Source: an uncultured Alphaproteobacteria bacterium (GTDB lineage Bacteria > Pseudomonadota > Alphaproteobacteria > RF32 > CAG-239). From it: DNA of 64,000 nt. Each line of letters opens with the position of its first letter. Within the stretch, counting starts at the first letter, position 1. Made by a program: the position numbers and the translations under genes. Location of the stretch: contig CALXWA010000005.1 in NCBI GenBank assembly GCA_944392275.1, positions 1 through 64,000 on the forward strand, in the 5' to 3' direction. This document shows positions 34,437 through 43,577 of the stretch, piece after piece. The notes under the pieces were generated by a model that was not told where the DNA came from, ran no database searches, and saw only the letters and a list, made by a program, of their open reading frames with translations.

Positions 34437-36181
34437 TCACAACTGAGTTGTTTTTTATTTAGGCGTCGGCATTGCCATTTTTCTTCCAGAAGGTTTGCCG
34501 GCTCAAGAATTATGGTTTGTTCATTTTTATTGACGGCAGAACCAAGATGGAGCAGATATTTGTCCTCACATTTGTCGCTGTTGTCATTTTCTGCAATGGG
34601 GTAAATGACCATACTGTTTCCGGATCCGTAACTGCTGAGCAATTTGCTCCATTGGTATAAATGAATGGAAGCTAAGCTATTAGGAAGATTTGGGTTGTCG
34701 CTGACAGAGGTTAAATGAATTTGCGGCGTATCCAGTGTTGCCCACGAACGGAGCAAAATATTTGATGTATCGGCAAATATTCCGTCTTCAATTTTGTTTT
34801 TGCTGTTGCAGCCAAAAATAATACTCATATCATCTTTTTTACTGTTAAATTCATCTTTATAGCTCAATTTCCCTTTGATGAGGGTTTGTGAATAACTGCC
34901 GCTGCGAAGATAGCCGTTTAAATCTCCTTTAAGCCCAAGGATGGCATCGTCTTTCATATCAACATTGCCTTGCAAACTGCCGTCGGAAATAAATTTGGAG
35001 TTTTCTGCAATTTCAAGGTTCAAGCATAGTTTCGGAGCTTGGTTGATGTTTACGGTGCCCAAGATTTTTGTTTTTTTGGATTGTAATGGGCAATCAGGCA
35101 AATTGCCGCTGAATTCTATTTTAATATTAGAGAGTTCTCCGTCGGCATTTAGGGGAAGAGGATCTTCAAAATTTATTTTGAAGTTGATGTCCCGGACCGT
35201 ACGGTTGAAAAGATGTTGATAGACCTCATAATTTTGCGAGTTTAGGTTAATACTAACGACCGGGCGTTCAACGTTTTGACAATCTTTGTGGCTTAAGCCG
35301 ATCAGACTACGCATTTGCAAGTTTTTTAGATTAATTTCCGGATTGGTAACGTCTTTGGCAATAACGTCGGTATCTTTATTTTCAGCCAAAGCGACCTTAA
35401 AACAATTGGTTTGGCAACTTTTTAGGTCGGGGTCTTCCGGACAAGGTGTCGCATCTTCGGTTGCTAGGCATGTTGTTTGTGTAAAGCCTTTTTCTTTGCA
35501 GAAAGTATCGGCGGTTTTGCAAGAACGGTATAAGCGTTTGTCGGCTTGAAGGCAAGAATCGGTCGTGGGTTGCTCCGGTCCGTAAGGGCAATCAACATAG
35601 CCTTCACATGGGTCCGGTTTGATATTGGTTTTTACAATATCATCGCATGTGGTACAGGTTTCTCCATCAGCAACATAACCGGCCGGGATTTTATCCATCT
35701 CGTGCGTGAAGTCCGGGCAAGTGTCACAACAAATACCATAGCTTTGGGAATAGGGGCAACGTTTGGAGGTTAATTTGCATTTTTGATCCGAGGTATAGCC
35801 GGCTTCTTCACAAGCTTTTGTCACATTTTCTCGACAAGCTCGGTATAGTTCATAGCCGTTATCGCATTTTTTTACCGGATACAGAGGTAGTGCACAGTCT
35901 GAGGCACTAAAGGTATAGTTATTGTTTCGGCACCATTGTTCTTGAGAACAGCTTTTGTAATAGTTGTCATGATGCGGGCAGCGTTCTGTTGGGGCTGTTT
36001 GCTTGCCGCATCCGGCATAGGTTATATTATAACCTTCTTCAATACATTTTTTTTCGGCCCGTGTCATTTCAGAACTTTGGTACTTATTTTGAGCATAGTT
36101 GGGAACGACGGATGCTTGTATATCGGAGGAGTAGAACAAACTGATAAACAATAAAAAAACTATTTTCATGATGGATACCAT
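34433..36181 (-). CDS. Secreted protein with an N-terminal array of Cys modules
   Basis: 582 residues (581 codons less four if started at the second ATG, 36169; neither start has a good ribosome site). The signal peptide ends near IQA-SVV (residue 23). Residues about 46-260 hold over 25 cysteines in degenerate modules of the form C-x4-GY/F-x(3-9)-C, then C-P and Y-x-x-C (for example 46-78, 84-116, 124-152, 228-256). The C-terminal 320 residues are nearly Cys-free and look beta-rich, with repeated short strands (LQGNVDMKDDAILGLKGDL). Extracellular or outer-surface use is inference. No family recognised. Confidence 0.8.
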   Translation of the reverse strand: MVSIMKIVFLLFISLFYSSDIQASVVPNYAQNKYQSSEMTRAEKKCIEEGYNITYAGCGKQTAPTERCPHHDNYYKSCSQEQWCRNNNYTFSASDCALPLYPVKKCDNGYELYRACRENVTKACEEAGYTSDQKCKLTSKRCPYSQSYGICCDTCPDFTHEMDKIPAGYVADGETCTTCDDIVKTNIKPDPCEGYVDCPYGPEQPTTDSCLQADKRLYRSCKTADTFCKEKGFTQTTCLATEDATPCPEDPDLKSCQTNCFKVALAENKDTDVIAKDVTNPEINLKNLQMRSLIGLSHKDCQNVERPVVSINLNSQNYEVYQHLFNRTVRDINFKINFEDPLPLNADGELSNIKIEFSGNLPDCPLQSKKTKILGTVNINQAPKLCLNLEIAENSKFISDGSLQGNVDMKDDAILGLKGDLNGYLRSGSYSQTLIKGKLSYKDEFNSKKDDMSIIFGCNSKNKIEDGIFADTSNILLRSWATLDTPQIHLTSVSDNPNLPNSLASIHLYQWSKLLSSYGSGNSMVIYPIAENDNSDKCEDKYLLHLGSAVNKNEQTIILEPANLLEEKWQCRRLNKKQLSCD

Positions 36182-36364
36182 ACCTGTTAAGTTGTTTTAT
36201 GCTTCAGTTTATGTTCGGTATCATTAAATTATGGTTAATAAAAATTTTTCGACAAAATTTGTTTTTTAGACTAGATTTAATGCTTTTTTTGTGGTATGTT
36301 AAACACGTTGTTGGGAAAAACAGCCCTATTTTACAATATCTAATCAAACAAGTGGGAAAATAAG

Positions 36365-36874
36365 ATGAATAAAAAAGTTGCGGTTAAAAACCCTTTTTGT
36401 TCCGGCGAATATGTCGTTTATCCGGCTCATGGCGTTGGTAAAGTTTCCGATATTACGACACAGACCGTTGCCGGTTCCGAATTGGAATTGATTGTCGTTA
36501 ATTTTGATAAAGATAAAATGACTTTGCGTATCCCGTTGGCAAAAGCTAAAACAACCGGTTTGAGAAAAATTTCTGAAGCCGACACCATGAATGATGCTCT
36601 GGCAACCTTAAAAGGTAAGGCAAAAGTTAAAAAAGTTATGTGGTCCAGACGTGCTCAGGAATATGAAAATAAAATTAATTCCGGAAGTCCGGTTGCAATT
36701 GCCGAAGTTATCCGAGATTTGTATCGGAGTGAAAATTTGGCCGAACAATCTTACAGTGAACGCCAGATATATGAGCAAGCATTGGATCGTTTGGCTAATG
36801 AATATGCCGTATGCGAAAATATTTCTGCTGAAAGTGCTACTAAAAAACTGTTGGATATTTTATCGAAACAATAG
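36365..36874 (+). CDS. carD: CarD-family transcriptional regulator
   Basis: 169 residues. The N-terminal RNA-polymerase-interacting domain (about 12-70) has EYVVYPAHGVGKVSDI and LRIPLAKA, shared with CarD and TRCF. The C-terminal helical domain (80-169) carries the conserved Trp region VMWSRRAQEYENKI and YSERQIYEQALDRLANEY. CarD binds the beta subunit and stabilises open complexes at rRNA and other promoters. It is a one-gene unit with its own terminator. Confidence 0.95.
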   Translation: MNKKVAVKNPFCSGEYVVYPAHGVGKVSDITTQTVAGSELELIVVNFDKDKMTLRIPLAKAKTTGLRKISEADTMNDALATLKGKAKVKKVMWSRRAQEYENKINSGSPVAIAEVIRDLYRSENLAEQSYSERQIYEQALDRLANEYAVCENISAESATKKLLDILSKQ

Positions 36875-36890
36875 TTTTAAATGTGTTTGA

Positions 36891-36920
36891 AAAAAACAGC
36901 CCGATAAGGGCTGTTTTTTT
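36891..36920 (+). terminator. Terminator of carD
   Basis: CAGCCC (36897-36902), GATAA, GGGCTG (36908-36913), with A6 before and a T-run after. Confidence 0.92.
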
Positions 36921-37083
36921 TATGTTTGATCTTGGCAATCTTTGTAATAAGAAAGTCTGTCAATCAAATTTTTTTGCGACAACATTATTGGGGATAAGCT
37001 TGTGCGTAACCTTTTCTTGGTCTTGCGAATCAAAAAAAGTTAATTAATTCTTAACGTATCAAAAGGCAAGAAAGGTATGAATA

Positions 37084-37506
37084 ATGGTTGATTGTGATGA
37101 TGTTCTTGTAAGCCAGACGGACGGTATTGTTGTTTCGGCCGGACGCATGCTTTTGGATGAAGGAAATAGTCGGAGTCAGAATTTTTTGTGGGGGTATTAT
37201 CTATGTATTGAAAATAATACCGACCATAAAATACAGCTTGTTGGGAAGGATTGGAATATTACCGATGAGTTTGGCAATCGTTATTCGGATACTTCGGCCG
37301 GTTTTAAGGGAGAACTTCCCGAGTTGGAGCCCGGAGAGTTTTTTGAATTTAGTTCCGAGGCTCCGTTAAAGTCTGCTAACGCCGTTTTTTATGGTAGTTG
37401 CAAAGTCCTTGCCGAAGGGCAGTCTTGTGTCAAAGAGGTGCGTGTTCCTACCTTTAGTTTATCGGCTTCGGCTCAATGTTGTGCTTGGCCGCAGAGGCTT
37501 AATTAG
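37084..37506 (+). CDS. apaG: ApaG-domain protein
   Basis: 140 residues. The ApaG fold (an FN3-like beta sandwich) is recognisable in YYLCIENNTDHKIQLVGKDW, ITDEFGNRYSDT, LPELEPGEFFEFSSEAPL, FYGSCKV and the terminal VPTFSLS. The conserved W-x-I-T-D and L-x-PG-E-x-F-E elements are kept, while the N-terminal part is diverged and has extra residues. The biochemical role of ApaG is poorly defined. Its stop overlaps that of the convergent lipoprotein gene. Confidence 0.85.
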   Translation: MVDCDDVLVSQTDGIVVSAGRMLLDEGNSRSQNFLWGYYLCIENNTDHKIQLVGKDWNITDEFGNRYSDTSAGFKGELPELEPGEFFEFSSEAPLKSANAVFYGSCKVLAEGQSCVKEVRVPTFSLSASAQCCAWPQRLN

Positions 37507-38129
37507 TAATAGGTCGGGTTGTTTTCGCCATCAACGATATGCATGTTCAAATATTGGTGAATATTTGCAGTCATTTTAGCGTTAAAGTCGTTAAATAATT
37601 TTGTGACCATGCCATTCCAATATTGTTCTTTTTCTGAAATGTCAGTATCTGCCGGAATGATTAGTTCTCTCCAAGCTTCAACCTCTGTTTCGGCTCGAGA
37701 TAGATTTTCCGGATCAATGACTTTGACAACAACGTTTAAGGTTGCTCTGTATTTAACACGTTCTTTACTAAAGAAGTCTTTTTGATCGCTTTTTTCCGGT
37801 TCTTCCGTTACGCTGGCATCACGAATAATGACTTCGGCAATTTTGTTGCTGGAAAAATCAGCAGCTTCCAGACGATCTTTGGCCCAGTTTTTAGCTGTTT
37901 TTTCGATGGATACCGGGAAGAGATGTTCAACGTTCGGACGCGTGAAAGACGGGGTAAATTCCGATTTAACATCAATTTTGTTTACTTTGAGTTTTATCGG
38001 CTCTTCCGTGTTAAAACGTGGTTCATTGTATTTTTGGATATCTTCATCGGTGGTTCCGAAAAGGGCTGCACATCCGCATAACGATAATGTAAGAAGAACA
38101 GCGGGTAAAATTCTTTTAATACTTTGCAT
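37503..38129 (-). CDS. Predicted lipoprotein of unknown function
   Basis: 208 residues. The signal AVLLTLSLCGC ends in a clear lipobox (LCGC, acylated Cys at about residue 20). The mature chain is charged, with alternating beta and helix (EEPIKLKVNKIDVKSEF, KVIDPENLSRAETEVEAWRE). The pattern recalls small envelope lipoproteins of the LPS-transport or tolerance type, but no family is certain. Its TAA shares two bases with the apaG TAG, so the genes converge without a spacer. Confidence 0.75.
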   Translation of the reverse strand: MQSIKRILPAVLLTLSLCGCAALFGTTDEDIQKYNEPRFNTEEPIKLKVNKIDVKSEFTPSFTRPNVEHLFPVSIEKTAKNWAKDRLEAADFSSNKIAEVIIRDASVTEEPEKSDQKDFFSKERVKYRATLNVVVKVIDPENLSRAETEVEAWRELIIPADTDISEKEQYWNGMVTKLFNDFNAKMTANIHQYLNMHIVDGENNPTYY

Positions 38130-38152
38130 GTTTTTATTCCATTCTTATATGT

Positions 38153-38184
38153 AAAAAAGAGTTCTGCTGATTAGAACTCTTTTT
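38153..38184. terminator. Terminator of hslO (minus strand)
   Basis: AAAAAGAGTTCT pairs with AGAACTCTTTTT around a seven-base loop. On the minus strand the T-run comes just after the hslO stop, before the downstream lipoprotein gene. Confidence 0.88.
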
Positions 38185-38217
38185 ATTTTATAAGAGATTA
38201 ATTAAAAACTGGTTAAA

Positions 38218-39141
38218 CTATTGTTTGATTAATTCTCCTTTGTCAAAGGTGTATTTTTCGGAACAAAATTGGCAGGTCGCCGTTATTTTGCCGTTTTCAA
38301 TCATGCTGTTAATTTCCTCTTCGGAAAATCCGGAAAGTGTATTTATCAACTTTTCTCGGCTGCAGCGACATTTGAACTGATAGTTTTTACTGTTGGAGAC
38401 ATGCAAATTGTTTCCGTGGAAAAGACGATGCAATAATTCTTCGGAGCTTAAATCGGCATTGAAAATTTCATCGGCATTTAGGCTTTGCATGAAAATTTTT
38501 GCTTCTTCCCAGGCATTTTTGCTTTCTTCTTCGGAAAGTTCATGCCCTCCGGTGGTTGGCATTTTTTGCAACATAATTCCGCCGGCTAACCAATGTTTTG
38601 AATCCCCTTCGGGAGCTTGCAAAAACAATTTGATATCGGTATCAATTTGCTCGGATTGTTTGAAATAACGCAGGGCACATTCGGTTAAGTTTTTTCCTTG
38701 TAAGTCAACAATTCCTTGGTAGAGTTCCGTATCTTTTCCTTGGTCAACGGTAAAGGCCAAATATCCTTTTCCCATTAAATGCGGAGAGGCTTCGATCTCG
38801 CCTGTGGTTTTGCGTAATTCTTGATTGTTTTTGAGGTGCTGTTCATCAAAACTGGCATAAGCTCGAAGGCATCCTTCGGAAGTTACATCAACCACAATCA
38901 TGGATATTGGGCCGTCACTCTTGGTTTGGAGCGTAAATAATCCATCGTATTTTAACATGCTTGAGAGCATTGCGGCCAGAACGGTATTTTCTGCTAAAAC
39001 AGCTGATACCGGGCGCGGATAGTCGTGCTTAGATATAATTTCATCTAACACCTTGTTTAGACGAATTAATCTTCCTTGATAGGCTCCGTTGTCAATAAAA
39101 AATGATACACATGTGTCAAAGTTTTGATTATTTTGTGGCAT
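38218..39141 (-). CDS. hslO: Redox-regulated chaperone Hsp33
   Basis: 307 residues. The N-terminal holdase core (FFIDNGAYQGRLIRLN, AENTVLAAMLSSMLKYDG, SDGPISMIVVDV) is followed by the redox switch: CRC at about 273-275 and CQFC about thirty residues on. The four cysteines bind zinc in the reduced state and form disulfides under oxidative heat stress, which activates the chaperone. It is divergent from recX, with promoters overlapping in the short gap. Confidence 0.97.
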   Translation of the reverse strand: MPQNNQNFDTCVSFFIDNGAYQGRLIRLNKVLDEIISKHDYPRPVSAVLAENTVLAAMLSSMLKYDGLFTLQTKSDGPISMIVVDVTSEGCLRAYASFDEQHLKNNQELRKTTGEIEASPHLMGKGYLAFTVDQGKDTELYQGIVDLQGKNLTECALRYFKQSEQIDTDIKLFLQAPEGDSKHWLAGGIMLQKMPTTGGHELSEEESKNAWEEAKIFMQSLNADEIFNADLSSEELLHRLFHGNNLHVSNSKNYQFKCRCSREKLINTLSGFSEEEINSMIENGKITATCQFCSEKYTFDKGELIKQ

Positions 39142-39179
39142 TCTCTTTTTTCCCTTGTATAATAGATTTGTTGTTTATG

Positions 39180-39208
39180 GGTATAATCTAATCTTGGGGA
39201 ATTTTCAA
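39180..39208 (-). promoter_or_regulatory. Candidate hslO promoter
   Basis: On the minus strand: TTGAAA (39208-39203), 17 bases, TATACC (39185-39180). It ends immediately before the recX GTG start. A plus-strand TATAAT at 39182-39187 overlaps it, so the divergent promoters are intertwined. Confidence 0.5.
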
Positions 39209-39754
39209 GTGGCGGAAATTGATAAAATTCAGAAAAAAGTCAAGGTCGTGCGTAAAATTACGCCGCAACGACTCAAAAATATTGCACTTTTTTATTTGAA
39301 GAGATTTGAAAGTTCTACGGCTAACTTGCGTATGGTTTTACAACGACGGGTCAATGATTATGCCCGGTTGGACAAGTCTTTTGACAAGACGGAAGCTTTG
39401 GAATGGATTGAAAATTTGTTGGTTGATTTTCAACGCTTGGGGTATTTGGATGATCGACGTTATTGTGCTTTGAAAGTTAAAGATTATCTGGCTGCCGGAA
39501 AGTCTTCTCGTTATATTATGGGCAAAATGCGGGAAAAAGGAATCGATGCCAACATCGTTGAACAAATTCTTAGTGAACAAGATTTTGATCCGTTTGACGC
39601 GGCTTTGCGGTTAGCCCAAAAAAAACATTTGGGGCCGTATCGTAATGGTTCGGAAGAAGAGCGGAAAGCCATGCGTTCTAAAGATTTAGCCTCTATTGTT
39701 CGTGCTGGATTTGACTATGATGTTGCGGTTAAAGTGGTTGATTTTTCCGATTAA
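39209..39754 (+). CDS. recX: RecX-family regulatory protein
   Basis: 181 residues from GTG 39209, with GGGGA eight bases upstream. The frame is open back to 39155, but those bases hold the divergent promoter region. RecX three-helix repeats are visible: KITPQRLKNIALFYLKRFES, LVDFQRLGYLDDRRYCALKV and AGKSSRYIMGKMREKGIDA. RecX caps or disassembles RecA filaments. recA is not in the window. Confidence 0.88.
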   Translation: MAEIDKIQKKVKVVRKITPQRLKNIALFYLKRFESSTANLRMVLQRRVNDYARLDKSFDKTEALEWIENLLVDFQRLGYLDDRRYCALKVKDYLAAGKSSRYIMGKMREKGIDANIVEQILSEQDFDPFDAALRLAQKKHLGPYRNGSEEERKAMRSKDLASIVRAGFDYDVAVKVVDFSD

Positions 39755-39766
39755 TTTAGCCTCAAA

Positions 39767-40507
39767 TCAGTAAAAAACTTTATTCAAATATAGGCCGCAG
39801 GCCGGTGCTGTCGGGCCGGCGGCAGAGCGGTTCTTTTGCTCTAGAATGGTTTGGATGTCTTGCGGGCGTAGGTGGCCGTCGCCAACGAGTTTTAGTGTCC
39901 CTACCATATTGCGTACTTGGTGGTGGAGAAAAGATTTTGCCTCCAGCGTAAAAATAATTTCATCTCCTTGGCGTTCAATGTCTAGTCGGTCTAGGGTTTT
40001 GAGCGGAGATTTTGCTTGGCAGGCCGTGGCCCGAAAAGAAGTGAAATCATGGTATCCGAGTAAATATTGAGCTCCTTGACGCATTTTTTCAATATCCAGA
40101 GGAACCGGGACCCACCAAACGCGATTGAGGCGTATGGGCGAGGGAGCTCGTCGGTTGAGAATTCGGTATATATAACCACGACCCGTTGCCGAAAAACGAG
40201 CATGAAATGTCTCCGGGACGGGTTCTACCTCCAGAATACTTGCCGGAGCTCCTTTTTCTCGAAGATTGGCATTAAAGGCTTCACGAATCTTGAAAGGTTC
40301 CATTGGGCGGTCTAGGTCAATATGTGCCACTTGTCCTAACGCATGAACGCCGGCGTCGGTCCTTCCGGCCGAGGCGACTTCTTTAGGATAGCCATTTAAA
40401 ATTTCTAGAATCTCTTCCAAATATTGTTGAATGCTTGGTCCGTCTAATTGGCGTTGCCAACCGAGTGTATCCGTTCCGTCATATTCTAGAGTTATTTTGT
40501 AACGCAT
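39767..40507 (-). CDS. truA: tRNA pseudouridine(38-40) synthase
   Basis: 246 residues from the ATG at 40507, giving MRYKITLEYDGTDTLGWQRQ, with GGAAAAG upstream. An in-frame start at 40540 would add eleven residues across the hairpin. The catalytic Asp lies in SAGRTDAGVHALGQVAHID, and FLHHQVRNMVGTLKLVG is the C-terminal signature. It modifies the anticodon stem-loop. Confidence 0.97.
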   Translation of the reverse strand: MRYKITLEYDGTDTLGWQRQLDGPSIQQYLEEILEILNGYPKEVASAGRTDAGVHALGQVAHIDLDRPMEPFKIREAFNANLREKGAPASILEVEPVPETFHARFSATGRGYIYRILNRRAPSPIRLNRVWWVPVPLDIEKMRQGAQYLLGYHDFTSFRATACQAKSPLKTLDRLDIERQGDEIIFTLEAKSFLHHQVRNMVGTLKLVGDGHLRPQDIQTILEQKNRSAAGPTAPACGLYLNKVFY

Positions 40508-40525
40508 TTTCTTTTCCGTATAAAA

Positions 40526-40560
40526 AACAATAAGAGACATTATACATGCCTCTTATTGTT
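40526..40560 (-). terminator. Terminator of the dehydrogenase gene, upstream of truA
   Basis: A stem of about 15 bp with one mismatch (arms 40526-40540 and 40545-40560). On the minus strand it ends in a T-run just before truA, so the two minus-strand genes are separate units or linked by read-through. Confidence 0.85.
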
Positions 40561-40575
40561 TGATGCAATTAAAAA

Positions 40576-41595
40576 TTATTCCGCAGCAATTTTTAATGCA
40601 TTATTGTCTTGGGTAAAAAAACCGAGTTTCTCCTGAATTTGCCAAATCACTTTTAAGGCTTCTAATGCGTTTTCACCGGTAATACGCGGTGTTTCTTTGC
40701 CTTTAACACAATTGATAAAGTGATTTAATTCGGCTTGGAGCGGTTGATTGGTCGGAATGAACAATTGTTCAACACTTCCTTTCAAGCCATAGTGCATCCA
40801 TTCCGGAATTTCTTCTTGGTTGACATAAGGCATACGACCTTGTGTATGGACATTGATACTTTGGTTGATAAAGTCCATATCAATGTAGTTGGTGTCCGTG
40901 GTGACCGAAAGCGTACGTACCCGAGCCTGTGTAATACGGCTGGCCGTGATATTGGCGGTAACGCCGTTTTCAAATTCAAGTAAAGCGGTAATATAGTCTT
41001 TCCCGTTCGGGCTAAGCGGTGTCTTGACGGCAGCGGCTTGAATATTTTTTACCGGTGAACGAACCAAAGATTGAATAACTTCAACATCATGAATCATTAA
41101 ATCCATAGAGACATCAACATCTGTAATACGGCCACTGGCAGCAGACATGCGTTGTGCCGTTAAAGAACAGATTTTGGAAGTGTCTGATAAAATTTTGTGC
41201 ATTTGCTCTACGGCCGGATTAAATTGTTCAATGTGTCCGACCAATAAGGTTACATTGTTTCTTTTAGCGGCATCAATCAATCTCTTGCAGCCGGCCTCTG
41301 TGGTTGCCAAAGGTTTTTCCATCATGCAGTGGATCCCTTTGTTTAAGAAAAATTCACCAACGTCGGCATGGGTAACAGATGTGGTTACAACGCTTACGGC
41401 ATCAACGGCAGCAGCAACTTCTTCTAAAGAAGAGAAGGCCTTGATCCCAAACATTTCTGCTGCTTTTTGGCAACTCTCGGGGAAGATATCGTAAACGCCG
41501 ACTAATTCGACACCATTTAATGTTTTGTATGTTTTAAGATGGTTGCGTCCCATCATCCCGGCACCAATAACGGCAACTTTAATTGTTTCAGTCAT
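40576..41595 (-). CDS. Gfo/Idh/MocA-family NAD(P)-dependent oxidoreductase
   Basis: 339 residues. The N-terminal Rossmann fold has VIGAGMMGRNH (9-19). The catalytic Lys lies in MMEKPLA (about 91-97). The C-terminal alpha/beta domain has SMDLMIHDVEVIQSLV, the place of the family His/Asp pair. Members oxidise sugars, often nucleotide sugars such as UDP-GlcNAc in lipid A (GnnA) or O-antigen pathways. The substrate cannot be told here, as no partner aminotransferase is adjacent. Confidence 0.9.
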   Translation of the reverse strand: MTETIKVAVIGAGMMGRNHLKTYKTLNGVELVGVYDIFPESCQKAAEMFGIKAFSSLEEVAAAVDAVSVVTTSVTHADVGEFFLNKGIHCMMEKPLATTEAGCKRLIDAAKRNNVTLLVGHIEQFNPAVEQMHKILSDTSKICSLTAQRMSAASGRITDVDVSMDLMIHDVEVIQSLVRSPVKNIQAAAVKTPLSPNGKDYITALLEFENGVTANITASRITQARVRTLSVTTDTNYIDMDFINQSINVHTQGRMPYVNQEEIPEWMHYGLKGSVEQLFIPTNQPLQAELNHFINCVKGKETPRITGENALEALKVIWQIQEKLGFFTQDNNALKIAAE

Positions 41596-41706
41596 AAAAT
41601 TTACCTTTACAGAAGTTCACAAATTTGTTTTATTTACATATACCAATATTTTTGGTAAAAAGCTTTTAAATTCTTGTTACATATTGTTACATTGAAAGAC
41701 GGTCTT

Positions 41707-43500
41707 ATGATAAACAAAAAAGTCAGCTTTTTTACTTTGTTTGTTCTTTGTTTTGGGGTGTGGGCTTGTGCTTCTGATGACGCAGAGGGACTTCGCGGAC
41801 CAAAAGAGGATGAGTTGGTCTTTACAACCGAACCCGAAGAAATTAAGGGAAATATTGATGTCTATAAATCTATGGCTCGGGCTGTAAAGTATAATGTTGA
41901 TAATGCCAGTGCGAATCTTAATAAGAAAATTTTTCAATCCGAACAAAATCCGCAAAATGTGTTGCAAGGAATTTTAAATGTTAAGTATGACATGACAACG
42001 CCTCTTTATGAGGTCTCTAATGCTTTGGAATATGCAACAATTTTTTCTTTGGCTCAGTTGAATAATCAAAAAGGGTTTGTTGATAATTTGTTTTATGATC
42101 GTTCGGCTCAGCATTTAACTTTGGCCGCCATAAGGACACATCAGGATGCTTGGTTTGCCAGCCGAAAAATTAAAGAAATTGACCGTTTGATGAAACAACA
42201 GCAGAAAATTTTGACCGGGTTGAATGAGCGTTTGGAAAGATTGGGTAAGCTAAGCAATGAGGATTTGGAGTACAAAAAAGGCTTGGAAGTTGCTTTGATG
42301 AATTTGGAAGAAATTCGCAAAAAATTATTGACCAATATGACCGATTATGCCCGCTTGACCAATACCAATTTGAAAAAAGCCGATTTTGGCGGCCGCCGCT
42401 TTTATGAATTAGAGGATTTTGATAAAAATTATCAGTTAGATATTTTTCAAGAATCGGCAGTTATGAATCGGAGTGAGTTTGCCATTGCCAAGGAACAGGT
42501 TAAAAATTATTCGTTTGATGAGGTTAAAGAAAATACCAATCGACAATATGAAGAAATTGAACGGCTGGATTTGAACGGTGTTGATGTTGATCATCAATTA
42601 TATAGTACCCAATTGCAGGATCAGGCTCGTAAAAATGCCGAAGATTTAATTAATTCGGTTTTGGTCTTTGTTAATTTAAAAGACGGAGAGGAAAAAGAAA
42701 AGGCTCGTAAAGAAGCGTTTGATCTTTTGGGAACGGCGGTTTTGGCTCAAATCAAAATTAATTATAAATTGGTTCGTCTTTCGGATTTGGATTATCATTT
42801 GACGGAGAAAAAGATTTCGGATTTGAACAATAAAATTAATTCTATGGAAAAAGTTTCTCGTCCGAATGCGGCTCATAAAATTGAAGTTTTAAATTTGCGA
42901 ATCAGTAAACTGGAAAACGAGGTTTTGCTGTCACAAATTAATGCGGAAAGAGCCGTAGCTTTGCGATCTTTGTATTTTGAAGCGGGGCTTTCTCCGTTTA
43001 ATAAGAAAATTTTGAAAAGTTCTCCGCAAGATATAGAAAAAGTTTTGAAAGATGCTTTTAACAGCGATGTGGTCAAGATGTTGGCTGCGGCTCGGCAAAA
43101 ATTAAAGGAACAACAAATTTATAATGAGATTAATGATAAGGGATGGGCTAAAGGCAGTGATTGGTTGGAGCGTCTTGTTGACGGAAAAGCAAGTTCTTCT
43201 CCACGTGTAAGCGAGGTAAAAGAGATTGTTCCGTCAGATGTTTTTGCTCCCTACGGGCCAGAGGCTAATGCTTGTAAAATTATGCAGCTTGGGTCTTTTG
43301 AAAAAAAGAAAAATGCCAATGAACATTGGGTAGAACTTAGTACCAAATTTCCTAAATTGAAGCAGTTTTTGCCCCAGATCGAAAGAACTCACGTTGATGG
43401 AAAAATTTGGTATCGGTTAATTGTTACTTCCATCCAAGGTGGTTTTTTAGATATTTGTAATGAAATGCGAGCCGCCGGTTCGGAATGCCTTTTACGGTAG
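41707..43500 (+). CDS. TolC-like coiled-coil lipoprotein with C-terminal SPOR domain
   Basis: 597 residues from ATG 41707; an in-frame start at 41674 precedes the signal. The signal peptide ends VWAC, a loose lipobox with Cys21. Residues about 50-480 are long amphipathic helices. They open with YKSMARAVKYNVDNAS, like the start of TolC-family outer-membrane efflux proteins, and have coiled-coil runs such as KIKEIDRLMKQQQKILTGLN. The last 75 or so residues (from about 521, CKIMQLGSFEKKKNANEHW) match a SPOR domain that binds denuded peptidoglycan. TolC plus SPOR in one chain is unusual. First of three genes in one direction. Confidence 0.65.
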   Translation: MINKKVSFFTLFVLCFGVWACASDDAEGLRGPKEDELVFTTEPEEIKGNIDVYKSMARAVKYNVDNASANLNKKIFQSEQNPQNVLQGILNVKYDMTTPLYEVSNALEYATIFSLAQLNNQKGFVDNLFYDRSAQHLTLAAIRTHQDAWFASRKIKEIDRLMKQQQKILTGLNERLERLGKLSNEDLEYKKGLEVALMNLEEIRKKLLTNMTDYARLTNTNLKKADFGGRRFYELEDFDKNYQLDIFQESAVMNRSEFAIAKEQVKNYSFDEVKENTNRQYEEIERLDLNGVDVDHQLYSTQLQDQARKNAEDLINSVLVFVNLKDGEEKEKARKEAFDLLGTAVLAQIKINYKLVRLSDLDYHLTEKKISDLNNKINSMEKVSRPNAAHKIEVLNLRISKLENEVLLSQINAERAVALRSLYFEAGLSPFNKKILKSSPQDIEKVLKDAFNSDVVKMLAAARQKLKEQQIYNEINDKGWAKGSDWLERLVDGKASSSPRVSEVKEIVPSDVFAPYGPEANACKIMQLGSFEKKKNANEHWVELSTKFPKLKQFLPQIERTHVDGKIWYRLIVTSIQGGFLDICNEMRAAGSECLLR

Positions 43501-43577
43501 TTGTATTAAAATGTTTGTAAATCTTGTGAAAAGATGGCATAATACAAAAGAGTTTTTTAGTCGGGTAAGGCCAAACA

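Noticed and set aside
36262..36276. TTAGACTAGAT shared between the carD upstream region and the surface-protein promoter (54067-54077)
   Set aside because: One 11-base match between two AT-rich gaps is within chance, and the carD copy lacks a matching -35 box.
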